64,000 bases of DNA from Caldilineaceae bacterium (GCA_019637645.1 JAHBVH010000005.1:1-64000); one strand, 5' to 3'. Shown: positions 42,959 to 53,129, counted from the stretch's first letter. A program made the numbers and translations. The notes: generated by a model not told the origin, from the letters alone.

Positions 42959-45900
42959 ATGCTTATGCTGTTTTTGATAAGGATTCGCCTCATCCGTGCT
43001 CTGCTCAGTTGCCTACTCTTGTTGATCCTCGGGGTGACAGCCATCGCTCCGCTGCGCGCCCAAAGTTGTCGCACCGAGCAGGAGCCCAATGACCAACCGG
43101 CACAGGCAACTGCCATCAGCGGTGCGGAATGTATCAACGCTGCTATCACCGAAGGCGATCAAGATATATACGAGTGGACGGTAGGTGAAAACGCCGCGCG
43201 CACGCTGTGGACCTTTACCCTCCAAGGGATGCCAACCGGCTTGACCACCCTGCAACTTCTGCGGATCACCCTGGCCGAGAATGGCACCGATGTCGCCCAA
43301 TCGGAGAAGCTCTACGAAATTTCTGCGCAGCGCGGCGCGACGGTCACCACGCCCCCCGTACTCTTGTTACCCGGCACCTACTATCTGGGCATTGCCGCGG
43401 CAGGCGGGCTTGGGGACTATCGTATTGACCTCAACGCGGCGGCTGCCTTGCCCGTGGCTGTCGATCCGGCCTCTACCCGCGATGTCCCCGCACCGTTACC
43501 CGCAGCGCAAGCGGATAGCATCACGTTGGTGGGCGACTTGCAAGGCGAAGATGATTATTTTGCATGGACCCTTACCGAAGCGCAGACCAGCCAGCGTTGG
43601 CGGCTGACTGTTCAGTTGCCCCTCGCCGCCGGTGGCTATCTCTATCTGGATGATAGCCAGGGTAATCAGGTGGCTTACCGCGAGGTCAGTCCGCTTGGTT
43701 GGATCGATCTACCGGCACTGGGCCTCGCTGCCGGTGACTATCGCCTGCGCCTAAGCCCGGGGCGCGAACAACCGACCCCTTATCAGCTACAGATTCAGCC
43801 CGATGGTGAACGCCGCCCGAACTTGGAAGAAGAGCCCAATGACGATTCGCAGCATGCTTGGCCTTTTGATCCAGCCGTGCCGATGGAAGGTGCTTTCCCG
43901 GCGGACCACTATGACATGGATTTTTATCGCTTCAGCGTGGATGAGACGCTAGCCGCCACCCAATGGCAACTGACGGCCACGCCCGCGGCCCCTGGCGACT
44001 ATGAACTCTGCCTCCTGGACGAACAGGGTGGGACCATTCAATGTCGCAGTGGTGATGGGGTAGATCTGCTCCCGACCCTAAGTGACCTTGCCTTGCCTCT
44101 CGGTAATTATTATCTGACCTTACGCAATAAGCGCTCAACCGCGGCCACCTACACGCTGGCTCTCGAAGCGATCGGCGAACCGTTGGCGCAGCAGGAACGC
44201 GAGCCCAACGACACGCTGCTCTATGCCACTCCACTTGACGAATCCTTGACCATCCAAGGGCGTTTTGTCGGCACCGAAGATGACTACTTCCGCTTCAGCG
44301 TCCCTGCCCCGGCCCAATTGTGGCGTGTACAGGCGACTGGTGAAGGCATGGAGGTACTCGCTTTGGCCGAGTTGGATGGCGGCGAACTTGTGCGGATCAA
44401 CAACAGTGGCCGCACGCGGCTGCGCATGGACGATCTCTATCTCCTGCCCGGCGACCATTTTGTACGGCTGCGCGGTACGGATGGCGCGTACACGCTGCGG
44501 GTGCTGCCCCTCGGCCCACCGGTGGAGACGGTGACGATGCCGCTCTTGACAGCCGACGGGCTGATTGACACCGACGCACCACCAGCACCGGGCAGCCTAG
44601 GGGTGACCGAACGCGAGCCTAATAACAGCGCGGATCGGGCCGAGCGCCTGCGCTTTGACACGCCTCGCAGCGGGCGCTTGAGCAGCCTTGACGACCGGGA
44701 TCTCTACCGCATCTCCCTTGCTGGCCGTGAGCATATCCGTTTGACCATCGTGCAACCGTCCGATGGTCGGCTTCGGGTGAATTTGAGTGATTCTATGAGC
44801 AACGCCCAGCGGGACAATGGCGCAGCGGTGGTCTATGAGACGCTGTTGGAGCCAGGGGATTATGTCATTGCCCTGGACGCCCTCCAACCCAGCGAGGATC
44901 TCTATTATCTCTTGCTAGAACGCTTGGACCCGCTGGACTTGCCCGCGGATCTGGAACCATTCAACGGCGACCCAACGACTGCCGCGCCGTTACCCCCTAC
45001 GCTGACGGTACAAGGCCGGGTCAACCGCAGCGAAGATTTTGTGGATTGGTATGCGCTGCCAACTCCAACCGACGCGACCGCGATCACGTTTACTGTAATT
45101 GCGAATCTCTCTGCTGGCTTTTCTCTAGAAGCGCGGGCCGATGATGCCCCGCTCTATCCCCTGGCGACTGACGATATGCGCACTGTCTATACCTATACCC
45201 TGCCAACGCTGACACCCCTTCTCTTTGGCGTAAGTGGCGACGGTGCCTATACCCTGACGCTAGCAACGGCACCCCCGTTGGCCCAACCCGCACCGGAACC
45301 GCTACCGCTCACCTTGACCCTCACCGCGCCAGCCGCCGCGGTCGCTGGCTTCTGGCAAGCAGGGCAACAGTTGGCGCTGGCCGTCGCCCTAACCAACACC
45401 GGGAATACCCCGCTTGACCTGACGTTGGCCGCGGTGAGTACTGATTTTGCGTGGCAACTGCACAACTTGGTTGACCAACCGGAAATGGTACTGACGCTCG
45501 CCCCTGGGCAGAGCCATACCGTGCCGCTGCCGGTGATGATTCTCCCCGACGTGGGTACAAATCTATCGACGCGCTTTAGTGTACGCGCTACGGCGGCGAC
45601 GGGCGCATTTGTGACAGCCACCCTCGATCTACCCGCGATCTGTGGTGTGCCGCCCGTGAACCCGACCGGCGCGTGGACCACGGCGGGGGCCTTGCGCGGC
45701 GGCTTAAATGTCGCTTGGCTGGGCTTGGGTAGCCAACCGGTTAACGATCAGGCCAATGACCGTGTCTTTGATCTCTTTGATGAACTAGTCAGCCCTGCCA
45801 ATGGCTGGGTCGGCCAACCCGAAGATCGACTAACGGTCGCCTTAGCTGGTGAACGCCCAATACCGGTTGCTGGCTTGATCCTGAATCCCTTTGGCCGCAC

Positions 45901-48436
45901 GGACACATCCGAAGGGCTACGCCATTTTGAGTTTCTCCTTTCCGAAGACGGCCAAGAATTTACCGTGGCGTATAGGGGCGAGCTAGCCCAAGTGCCCATA
46001 GACCAAAGCTTTGTCCTCACCCAACCCGTGACGGCGCGCTTTGCTCAACTGCGCCTGCTCGATAATTGGCGGGGCAACGAGCGGATTGGCGTGGGCGAGT
46101 TCAAGGTGCTTGCTCTCAGTGACTATCAGCCGCCGACCCCCTTTAATCTACTCAGCCAGACCTTGGGCGGCCATGTCGTCGCTAGTGAACCACTCCTCTC
46201 TAACTTGCAGGATCTAGTCTCCGCGGCTGACGAAGAACCGCGTCTCTACCCGGAAACCGCTGGTCAGCCCGCCGAATGGATCGTGGCCTTTCATCACAAT
46301 CGGGCGGCCCAAATCACGGCGCTCCATTGGCGGAATTGGGCCAACGGCATGCCGGAGCAACGCTTCCGCACGGTCGAAATCCAGGTGAGCACCACTAGCC
46401 CGGTTGGGCCATGGCTGCCCTTGGCGACTTGGGAACTCGACCCAACCGCGACCACCACCCAAACCCTGACATTGGCAACCCCAACGTGGGCGCGCTTTGT
46501 GCGTTATGTGGCGCAGGCGCCGCCCGACGCCCAGTGGTATGAATATCCCGACACACTTGCCATTGACGAGCGTCCGTTGGGAAATAGCTACCGTTCCATC
46601 TTGGCCGAATGGGGGGGCAATCAGCCCGTTGCCATCTATGAAGAGATGCAGGCGATCCATGCCCTCGGCAGCCAACTGAATGAAGTGGAGCCTAATAATG
46701 AGCAGGCCCAAGCCCAGCCCTTGGCTGATGGTCAACCGGTCAATGGCACCACGTTGGTCGGGGCAGACGAGGATTGGTTCAAGGTGGTGGTGCCTGCAGC
46801 GGTGAACACCCTCTATGCCACCTTGAGCGGTGATCCGGTGGTCCGGGTGGACGCCGAACTAATCGACAGCCAAGGTGCGCCCATCAGCTATACACGGGCC
46901 ATAACCGGTGGTCAATTGCAACTCAAGGCCGCGGTGACACCCGGTGAATATTACCTACGGGTGCTTGATCCCCAACGGTCAATCGTCTTCACCTGGGATA
47001 CCAGTGGCAGTGTTGGCCCTTACTTAGCGACCATCTACCAGAGCATGGCAACCTTCACCCGCGATATCGACCCTCGGTATGAGCGGGTGAATCTGCTGCC
47101 CTTTGGCGATCCCGGGCAATTGCTCCTGCCGACCTTTAGCGGTGATCCCCCAGCGGTGCAGCAAGCCTTTACCAACTATCCACGCCAAGAAAGCTCGAGT
47201 AGCGCCGAAACCAATCTGCTGGCCGCGACTGAGGCATTAGCTCCCCAGCCGGGCGTCCGCGCCGTGGTCTTGATGACCGATGCCGAAAGCGGCAGCTATG
47301 GCGAGACAGCCAAGCTGTGGCGGGCGTTGACGGCTGTGCGCCCCCAGATCTTCAGCTTTGAAATCAGCAGTGGTGGCTCGGCCTATAGTCAAGATCTAAT
47401 GCAAGATTGGGCCGCGGTCAGCGATGGGTATTATGCCAACATGGCTACCTTGCGTGCGTTTGAACAGGGCTTTGCGCGTGCCAGTTGCTTGTTGCGCCGA
47501 CCAGCGGAGTATGGCGTAACCGTAGCCCTGCGCCAGGAAGCACCACCACCCACGCCAACACCGCCGCCCACCGCCACCCCGCTCCCCACCGCGACGCCAC
47601 TGCCTACGGCTACCCCAGTCCCGTCACCCACGCCGTCGCTACCGGGCGCGCTCGCGGTGGTAGGCGCCACCGTGGCCCAAGGCGAAGCCGCGCCGGTCAT
47701 TGGCGGCGGCGCGGCGGAACTGATCCTAGATGCTTCGGGGAGTATGCTACAGCAGTTGGACGGCCAAACGCGTATTCAGATCGCGCGCGAAACCCTGCTC
47801 AATCTGACCAGCAATGTCTTGCCTCCCGATACCCCCATTGCCCTGCGCGTCTTTGGTCATCTGGAGGCGGACTCGTGTCGCACTGATTTAGTTTTGCCCT
47901 TGCAGCCCCTTGATCCAACCGCGGTCAATGCCACTATCGCCGGGATCAACGCCAAGAATCTGGCCCGGACGCCTATTGCCGCTTCCCTGCGCTTGGTCGC
48001 GGAGGATTTAGCCGCGGCGACGGGGCAGCAGGTTGTCGTGCTGGTGACGGATGGCGAAGAGACCTGTGATGGTGATCCCGCCGCGGAGATCGCCAATCTG
48101 CGTGCCCAAGGGATTGACGTGCGGGTTAACATCGTTGGCTTTGCCATTGATGATCCCACCCTACAAGCGACCTTTGCGGAGTGGGCCACCCTTGGTGGTG
48201 GGGCCTACTTTAACGCTACCAACGCTGGCGAGCTGGATGCCGCGGTTAGCCAAGCACTCGCGGCCCCTTTCCAGGTGCTCGATGAAAATGGGGCAGTTGT
48301 TGCCACGGGCGTTGTCAATCGCGACCCGATCACTCTCCCCGCGGGCCGCTATACAGTTGAGGTGCTCACCGCGCCAGCCCAACAGTTCCCCGTGACGATT
48401 GGCGGTGGCGAAACCGTGACGGTGACGGTCGAATAG
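42959..48436 (+). CDS. Giant exported protein with PPC repeats and two VWA domains
   Basis: 1825 aa. The signal peptide (LIRALLSCLLLLILGVTAIA) fixes the start near ATG 42959; ATG 42965 is an alternative. At least five pre-peptidase-C-like units begin with an E-P-N-(D/N) motif (near 40, 292, 416, 550 and 1242), each with a DxDxYxF-type strand. Residues ~920-1180 resemble a discoidin-like fold (FLLSEDGQEFTVAYRG). A first VWA has DTSGS (about 1346), and a second, after a TPTP-rich linker, has the full MIDAS set LDASGSM and LVTDGEETCDGD. The C-terminus is PEGA-like. It is probably an adhesive or sensing surface protein working with the transglutaminase-like gene upstream. Confidence 0.8.
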   Translation: MLMLFLIRIRLIRALLSCLLLLILGVTAIAPLRAQSCRTEQEPNDQPAQATAISGAECINAAITEGDQDIYEWTVGENAARTLWTFTLQGMPTGLTTLQLLRITLAENGTDVAQSEKLYEISAQRGATVTTPPVLLLPGTYYLGIAAAGGLGDYRIDLNAAAALPVAVDPASTRDVPAPLPAAQADSITLVGDLQGEDDYFAWTLTEAQTSQRWRLTVQLPLAAGGYLYLDDSQGNQVAYREVSPLGWIDLPALGLAAGDYRLRLSPGREQPTPYQLQIQPDGERRPNLEEEPNDDSQHAWPFDPAVPMEGAFPADHYDMDFYRFSVDETLAATQWQLTATPAAPGDYELCLLDEQGGTIQCRSGDGVDLLPTLSDLALPLGNYYLTLRNKRSTAATYTLALEAIGEPLAQQEREPNDTLLYATPLDESLTIQGRFVGTEDDYFRFSVPAPAQLWRVQATGEGMEVLALAELDGGELVRINNSGRTRLRMDDLYLLPGDHFVRLRGTDGAYTLRVLPLGPPVETVTMPLLTADGLIDTDAPPAPGSLGVTEREPNNSADRAERLRFDTPRSGRLSSLDDRDLYRISLAGREHIRLTIVQPSDGRLRVNLSDSMSNAQRDNGAAVVYETLLEPGDYVIALDALQPSEDLYYLLLERLDPLDLPADLEPFNGDPTTAAPLPPTLTVQGRVNRSEDFVDWYALPTPTDATAITFTVIANLSAGFSLEARADDAPLYPLATDDMRTVYTYTLPTLTPLLFGVSGDGAYTLTLATAPPLAQPAPEPLPLTLTLTAPAAAVAGFWQAGQQLALAVALTNTGNTPLDLTLAAVSTDFAWQLHNLVDQPEMVLTLAPGQSHTVPLPVMILPDVGTNLSTRFSVRATAATGAFVTATLDLPAICGVPPVNPTGAWTTAGALRGGLNVAWLGLGSQPVNDQANDRVFDLFDELVSPANGWVGQPEDRLTVALAGERPIPVAGLILNPFGRTDTSEGLRHFEFLLSEDGQEFTVAYRGELAQVPIDQSFVLTQPVTARFAQLRLLDNWRGNERIGVGEFKVLALSDYQPPTPFNLLSQTLGGHVVASEPLLSNLQDLVSAADEEPRLYPETAGQPAEWIVAFHHNRAAQITALHWRNWANGMPEQRFRTVEIQVSTTSPVGPWLPLATWELDPTATTTQTLTLATPTWARFVRYVAQAPPDAQWYEYPDTLAIDERPLGNSYRSILAEWGGNQPVAIYEEMQAIHALGSQLNEVEPNNEQAQAQPLADGQPVNGTTLVGADEDWFKVVVPAAVNTLYATLSGDPVVRVDAELIDSQGAPISYTRAITGGQLQLKAAVTPGEYYLRVLDPQRSIVFTWDTSGSVGPYLATIYQSMATFTRDIDPRYERVNLLPFGDPGQLLLPTFSGDPPAVQQAFTNYPRQESSSSAETNLLAATEALAPQPGVRAVVLMTDAESGSYGETAKLWRALTAVRPQIFSFEISSGGSAYSQDLMQDWAAVSDGYYANMATLRAFEQGFARASCLLRRPAEYGVTVALRQEAPPPTPTPPPTATPLPTATPLPTATPVPSPTPSLPGALAVVGATVAQGEAAPVIGGGAAELILDASGSMLQQLDGQTRIQIARETLLNLTSNVLPPDTPIALRVFGHLEADSCRTDLVLPLQPLDPTAVNATIAGINAKNLARTPIAASLRLVAEDLAAATGQQVVVLVTDGEETCDGDPAAEIANLRAQGIDVRVNIVGFAIDDPTLQATFAEWATLGGGAYFNATNAGELDAAVSQALAAPFQVLDENGAVVATGVVNRDPITLPAGRYTVEVLTAPAQQFPVTIGGGETVTVTVE

Positions 48437-48456
48437 CATCCTGCCAGTTTATCGCC

Positions 48457-48489
48457 AGAGCTGACCGGTTTTCAAAACCGGCCAGCTCT
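48457..48489. repeat. Dispersed palindrome, CTGACCGG type
   Basis: AGAGCTGACCGGTTTT-C-AAAACCGGCCAGCTCT, 16-bp arms with one G-T pair. It follows the stop of the giant VWA gene and could end its transcript, but its sequence matches the inner hairpin of the element at 34181-34276. Confidence 0.75.
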
Positions 48490-48524
48490 TTCGCAGAAAC
48501 CCCAACAGAAATGGATGCAGCTCC

Positions 48525-49109
48525 ATGAGCGAACATGAAAGCGAACTTCAATTACAGATGGTTTGGCCGGAGCATCGATTGGCCGTGCCACCATCGATCA
48601 GCGTGCCAGCGGGTTATACATTGCACACCTACCAGCATGGCGATGAGCCGGGGTTTTATCAGGTGATGGAACGCGCGGGCTGGCCGGGCTGGCATGCGGA
48701 AAAATTGTCCCCTTGGTTGGCGCGGATTCCACCGGGCTCCTGGTTTATGATCAGCCATGGCGCCAGCCAGACCATCGTCGCCACGGCCATGGGCTTGCAT
48801 GATCATTCCGCCGATCATCCCTTTGGCGGGGAACTGGGTTGGGTGGCGGTCGATCCAGCCCACGGGGGCAAAGGGCTGGGCACTGCGGTCTGCGCCGCGG
48901 TCACGGCTCGTCTGATCGCGGCTGGCTATGAGAATATCCATCTCTATACCGAGCATTGGCGGCTAGCAGCCCTAAAGCTCTATCTGCGGCTGGGCTATGT
49001 GCCTTTTCTCTACACCCCCGCGATGGCCGAACGCTGGCAGAGCCTTTGTACACAACTAGAGTGGCCCTTTACCCCGGAACAATGGCGGGGCGCAACGGTG
49101 GCTTCGTAA
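48525..49109 (+). CDS. GNAT family N-acetyltransferase
   Basis: 194 aa. The acetyl-CoA motif is GELGWVAVDPAHGGKGLGTA (V-x-P-x4-GxGxG/A), with IHLYTEHWRLAALKLYLRLG at the C-terminal side. The long N-terminal part (FYQVMERAGWPGWHAEKLSP) is typical of a subgroup found with various metabolic genes. Substrate unknown. It stands alone between the VWA gene and the sarcosine-oxidase-like operon. Confidence 0.85.
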   Translation: MSEHESELQLQMVWPEHRLAVPPSISVPAGYTLHTYQHGDEPGFYQVMERAGWPGWHAEKLSPWLARIPPGSWFMISHGASQTIVATAMGLHDHSADHPFGGELGWVAVDPAHGGKGLGTAVCAAVTARLIAAGYENIHLYTEHWRLAALKLYLRLGYVPFLYTPAMAERWQSLCTQLEWPFTPEQWRGATVAS

Positions 49110-49200
49110 CTATTGGGGCTCAGCAAGTCATGGACTCGCCTAGCGTGATACCGATGTCAACCAAGCTCGCGCTGGCCCTGTCGTAACTATTCTACAAGCT

Positions 49201-49228
49201 TTGTCGGTATTGGCTCACATGATATAAT
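49201..49228 (+). promoter_or_regulatory. Promoter of the sarcosine-oxidase-like operon
   Basis: TTGTCG (49201-49206), 16 bp, TATAAT (49223-49228), 58 bp before the alpha-subunit ATG. Confidence 0.5.
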
Positions 49229-49285
49229 CCGCAAGGGGTTGTACTATATCCAACTCAGCGATGCCAACCAAGCCTTTTATCAACG

Positions 49286-51514
49286 ATGCTTATGACCACT
49301 GAAAATCCACAATTGATTGTCGATGGGACGCCCATTGAATTTACCCCAGGTGACAGCCTGTTGGTTGCTCTCCTGCGGGCCGATCGCCACCCAACGGGTG
49401 GTGGTTGTCTTTGTCTAGCCGGAGATTGCCCTCACTGTTTGACAACAGTCGATGGTGTCTCCTATGTGCGCGCTTGCCAAACCCCGGCCCGTCCCGGCCT
49501 GATCGTAGAACGCCACCACGCGGCTGGTTATCCACCCTTGCCGCTGGATGCCAAACCCAATCAACCTGACATTCCCGCGCATAACCACCACTGTGATGTA
49601 GTGGTGATTGGTCAGGGCGAAGCTGGCCAAGCCGCGGCCACGGCGGCCCAACAGGCCGGCCACGCGGTGATTACCTTGGATGCCGGCGCGGGCCAGGAGG
49701 TGATCGGGATCTATCCTGGGCCGTTGGTGGTGGCGCGCACGAATGCCGGAATGCTCCATATCCATCCCCGTGGCGAGATTGTGATCGCCACGGGCGCGAC
49801 GGAACTCCAGCCCATTGCGCCGGGAAATCAGTTGGCGGGCATTGTGACGGCGCGGGCCGCCACCCAACTAGCCGCGGCGGGTGTCGCCTTGGGGCGGGTG
49901 GTGGCGGTAGGCGCGGCCCCGGTTGGCTTGGACGCCCAACCTGTCACTGGCGAAATTGTCCGCTTTGAAGGGAACACCAAAGTAGAAGCGGTGGTTGTGG
50001 CCGATAGCGACGGCCAAGAGCAGCGCTATCCTTGTGACACTGTGGTCGTTGGGCTGGGGCTCCAGCCGCGTGATGGCTTGGCACGCATGGCGAATGGACT
50101 GCCCGGCATTGCGATCCGCACGGTTGGCGAGGCTGCCGTGGCTAGCCCGCTCCCGCCTTGTCCCAAGGCTGGTGTGGTCTGTGCGTGCGCGGGCGTGACC
50201 ATAGCCGATCTTGAATTTATCTGGGGACGCGGCTTTCATGAGCTGGAATTAGTCAAACGCGCCACCCTCTTTGGCACAGGCACCTGCCAAGGTGCGGGCT
50301 GTATGCCCTATGTGCGCAGCTTTCTGACCCAACAAGGCGAAACGCTTCCCGCACCCTTTACCGCGCGCCCGGTTACACGCCAACTCACCCTAGGCGAAGT
50401 GGCGGCGGGTTCCTATCATCAGGCCACGCCCCGCACGGCATTAGATGGTGAACATCGGCGGCTAGGCGCGCAGATGGAGCGGGTCGGCGGTTGGTGGCGA
50501 CCATGGCACTATGGGAATGGGCTTGAGGAATATTGGGCAGTGCGCACCGCGGTATCGGTAGGGGATGTGAGCACGCTGGGCAAATTGCAGGTGGCTGGCC
50601 CCGATGCGCTGGAATTCTTGGAGCGGCTCTACCCCACCAAGGTCGCGACCATCAAGCCGGGGCGCGCCCGCTATGTGCTGTTGCTGGATGACCGGGGCTA
50701 TGTGCTGGACGATGGGCTGATCGCCCGCGACGGGGATAGCCGCTTTACCTTGACCTTTACCAGCGGGGGCGCGACGACCGCCGAGCTGTGGCTGCGTGAT
50801 TGGGCCGACGCTTGGGCTTTGGATGTACGGATCTTGAACCAGACCATGGCGTTGGGCGCGATCAATGTGACAGGCCCCTTTGCCACAGCCTTGCTCCGTC
50901 GCGCCGGGCTGACCAATCCGCCGCCCTACATGGGCCATCTGACGGCCACCGTCGCCAATGTACCCTGTAAGATCTTCCGCTTGAGCTTTACCGGTGAACT
51001 CTCCTATGAATTACACCACCCCGCGGCGGATTCGGTGCGCCTCTGGCGGCGTTTGTTGGTGCTTGGCCGCGAATGGGGCATCAAACCGCATGGGATTGAC
51101 ACCTTGCTCAAATTGCGTCTGGAAAAAGGACACTTGATCGTCGGGCAAGATACCGATTTTGATTCGACCCCGCGGCGGCTGCAACACGAGTGGGCTGTGC
51201 GCATGGAGAAGCCGGACTTTGTGGGCAAGGCGGCCCTTGTACGCACCAATAAGCTGCCGCTCGACCGGCAATTGGTGGGCTTTACCATGGCGACGCCTGC
51301 CCCGCTGGAAGGCTCGGTTATCTCTTATAATGATGAGTACGCGGGCTATGTAACCTCTAGCTTTGCCTCGCCCCGGTTGGGCAAGACTGTACTGCTCGGG
51401 TGGCTTCGCTTTTTCCAAGGGGAACTGCCCACCACAGTGACCATTGAGGGGCGACCGGCTCAACGCGTCGCTCCCCCATTCTATGATCCGGAGGGAACCC
51501 GTGCCCGTGCTTGA
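49286..51514 (+). CDS. Compact sarcosine oxidase alpha-like subunit
   Basis: 742 aa; canonical SoxA is about 960-1000. Order: plant-type [2Fe-2S] ferredoxin domain (CLCLAGDCPHC plus a later Cys in VRACQT, about 50-75), a shortened FAD/NAD Rossmann region (VVVIGQGEAGQAA, about 105), a BFD-like [2Fe-2S] Cys set (VCACAGVTIADLEF ... GTCQGAGCMPY, about 298-342), and a GcvT/aminomethyltransferase domain (about 370-742, with GKLQVAGPDALEFLERLYP). Such proteins oxidise N-methyl or secondary amines and hand the one-carbon unit to tetrahydrofolate. The compact central part resembles the alpha subunits of HcnB/opine-oxidase-like complexes. No clear Shine-Dalgarno is seen. Confidence 0.8.
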   Translation: MLMTTENPQLIVDGTPIEFTPGDSLLVALLRADRHPTGGGCLCLAGDCPHCLTTVDGVSYVRACQTPARPGLIVERHHAAGYPPLPLDAKPNQPDIPAHNHHCDVVVIGQGEAGQAAATAAQQAGHAVITLDAGAGQEVIGIYPGPLVVARTNAGMLHIHPRGEIVIATGATELQPIAPGNQLAGIVTARAATQLAAAGVALGRVVAVGAAPVGLDAQPVTGEIVRFEGNTKVEAVVVADSDGQEQRYPCDTVVVGLGLQPRDGLARMANGLPGIAIRTVGEAAVASPLPPCPKAGVVCACAGVTIADLEFIWGRGFHELELVKRATLFGTGTCQGAGCMPYVRSFLTQQGETLPAPFTARPVTRQLTLGEVAAGSYHQATPRTALDGEHRRLGAQMERVGGWWRPWHYGNGLEEYWAVRTAVSVGDVSTLGKLQVAGPDALEFLERLYPTKVATIKPGRARYVLLLDDRGYVLDDGLIARDGDSRFTLTFTSGGATTAELWLRDWADAWALDVRILNQTMALGAINVTGPFATALLRRAGLTNPPPYMGHLTATVANVPCKIFRLSFTGELSYELHHPAADSVRLWRRLLVLGREWGIKPHGIDTLLKLRLEKGHLIVGQDTDFDSTPRRLQHEWAVRMEKPDFVGKAALVRTNKLPLDRQLVGFTMATPAPLEGSVISYNDEYAGYVTSSFASPRLGKTVLLGWLRFFQGELPTTVTIEGRPAQRVAPPFYDPEGTRARA

Positions 51515-51884
51515 GCGAATCCAAGGAACACGTATTGTGGCGACGCCCGCCGCGCTCGATGCGGCTCGCTGGCCGGATGAGGCCCTGGTCTTGCGCTTGG
51601 CCGCGGACGAAGCCTTTGTCACCGCGGCGGTCAAGGCGGACGCGGTCGCTGATCCCCATGCCATTGTGGTGCCAGATGGTGGCTTTGCTGGCGTTTGGCT
51701 ACCGGCCACCACTGCCCTAGACTTTCTTGCCCGCACCTGTGAATGGGAAGTGCCAGCCAGCCGTCCCACCTTTGCCCAAGGCATGGTCGCGGGTTTGCCC
51801 GTCAAGCTTTGGTTGGAAACCGAGCGGGTACTTTTGCTGGTGCCCGCGCCCTATGCCACGGATCTTCAGGAGCGCCTCGCATGA
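51501..51884 (+). CDS. Sarcosine oxidase gamma-like subunit
   Basis: 127 aa from GTG 51501, with GGAGGG five bases upstream; it overlaps the alpha gene by 14 bases and the beta gene by four. It has the GcvT-like pattern of SoxG only in outline (RIVATPAALDAARWPDEALV ... LPVKLWLETERVLLLVPA) and is shorter than the usual ~190 aa. Identification relies on its place between alpha and beta subunits with overlapping frames. It could equally be a stabilising partner specific to compact complexes. Confidence 0.55.
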   Translation: MPVLERIQGTRIVATPAALDAARWPDEALVLRLAADEAFVTAAVKADAVADPHAIVVPDGGFAGVWLPATTALDFLARTCEWEVPASRPTFAQGMVAGLPVKLWLETERVLLLVPAPYATDLQERLA

Positions 51885-53089
51885 ACGAATTTATGGAAAA
51901 GAAAGTTCAACTCCAGTGGCATGCGCCCAAGCCCAGCTACGACGTGGTGATTATCGGCGGCGGCGGCCATGGTTTGGCGACTGCCTATTACCTGGCGACG
52001 CGCCACGGGATCACCAATGTGGCCGTGTTAGAACGGCGCTATATTGGCTCCGGCAACTCCGGGCGCAATACGACCATCATCCGTTCCAACTATGGCATTC
52101 CCGAAGCCGTCCGCTTCTATCAGCATAGCGTCGATCTCTATAAGTCGCTCGAACAAGAGACCGACCGCTGGATTATGCACAAGCAAAAGGGTCTGCTTTG
52201 GCTGGCGCACACCGAGGCGGGCATCCGGGGCGAACGCGCGCGTGCCGCGGTCAATACGGCCTTTGGTGCCAAGACGGACTATGTTGGGCCCGCGGAGATC
52301 AAAGAGATCTGCCCCCAATTGGACATGACCGGCGCAGGGCTCTGGCCGGTTGTCGGCGGTTCCTATCACCACGAAGGGGCGACCGCGCGTCATGATCGGG
52401 TGGTTTGGGCCTTTGCCGAAGGGGCCATGCAGCGGGGCGTGCATATCCATCAACGCACCGCGGTGACGGGCTTGCTGAAAGCGGGCGACCGCGTGGTTGG
52501 TGTTGAAACCGATCAGGGGCCGATTGCCGCGGGGATTGTCCTTTCGGCGGTGGGCGGCCATGTGACGACCTTAGGCGCGATGGCTGGGCTACGACTGCCC
52601 ATCCGCACGCATCCCTTGCAAGCTTATGTGACCAACCACTATGCCCTGCAATTTGATGCCATTGTGGCCTCGACCTCCTTGCTCTTCTATGCCTCGCAGA
52701 CCGCCCGCGGGGAGATGTTGATCGGCGCGGAGATCGACCGCCAGCCCAGCTATGCCTACCGCTCGGGCCACCACCTATTGCAGAGCTGTTCCCATCACGC
52801 CATCACCCTTTTGCCCTTCCTGCGCGATCTGCGTATCCTGCGCCAATGGACCGGTGTCTGCGACATGAGTCCTGACTACTCGCCGATTATGGGCAAGACG
52901 GGCGTAGATGGCTTCTACATCACCACCGGTTGGGGTACTTGGGGCTTTAAGGCCATCCCCGCCAGCGGTGAACAGATGGCCGAATTGATTGCCACCGGCA
53001 CAACGCCACCCCTGATCGCCCCCTTTAGCCTCGACCGCTTTGCCAACGACCGTACCTTGGCCGACCGCGGTTCGGCAGGGACGCATTGA
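51881..53089 (+). CDS. soxB: Sarcosine oxidase beta-like FAD subunit
   Basis: 402 aa DadA/GlyOx-type flavoprotein. The FAD-binding loop is VVIIGGGGHGLATAYYLA (G-x-G-x-x-G, about 20-37), followed by VAVLERRYIGSGNSGRNTTI, the arginine-asparagine stretch of SoxB. YSPIMGKTGVDGFYITTGWG near the C-terminus completes the FAD site. It holds the amine oxidation site in the heterotetramer. The start is ATG 51881, overlapping the preceding stop; the gene ends before a palindrome that separates it from soxD. Confidence 0.85.
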   Translation: MNEFMEKKVQLQWHAPKPSYDVVIIGGGGHGLATAYYLATRHGITNVAVLERRYIGSGNSGRNTTIIRSNYGIPEAVRFYQHSVDLYKSLEQETDRWIMHKQKGLLWLAHTEAGIRGERARAAVNTAFGAKTDYVGPAEIKEICPQLDMTGAGLWPVVGGSYHHEGATARHDRVVWAFAEGAMQRGVHIHQRTAVTGLLKAGDRVVGVETDQGPIAAGIVLSAVGGHVTTLGAMAGLRLPIRTHPLQAYVTNHYALQFDAIVASTSLLFYASQTARGEMLIGAEIDRQPSYAYRSGHHLLQSCSHHAITLLPFLRDLRILRQWTGVCDMSPDYSPIMGKTGVDGFYITTGWGTWGFKAIPASGEQMAELIATGTTPPLIAPFSLDRFANDRTLADRGSAGTH

Positions 53090-53096
53090 TGTGGTC

Positions 53097-53129
53097 AGAC
53101 CTGACAGGTTTTCCAAACCTGTCAGGTCT
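53097..53129. repeat. Dispersed palindrome between soxB and soxD
   Basis: AGACCTGACAGGTTT (53097-53111) and AAACCTGTCAGGTCT (53115-53129) are a perfect 15-bp inverted repeat. It lies inside the operon, 7 bp after the soxB stop and 40 bp before soxD, so it may reduce or separate soxD expression. Confidence 0.8.
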
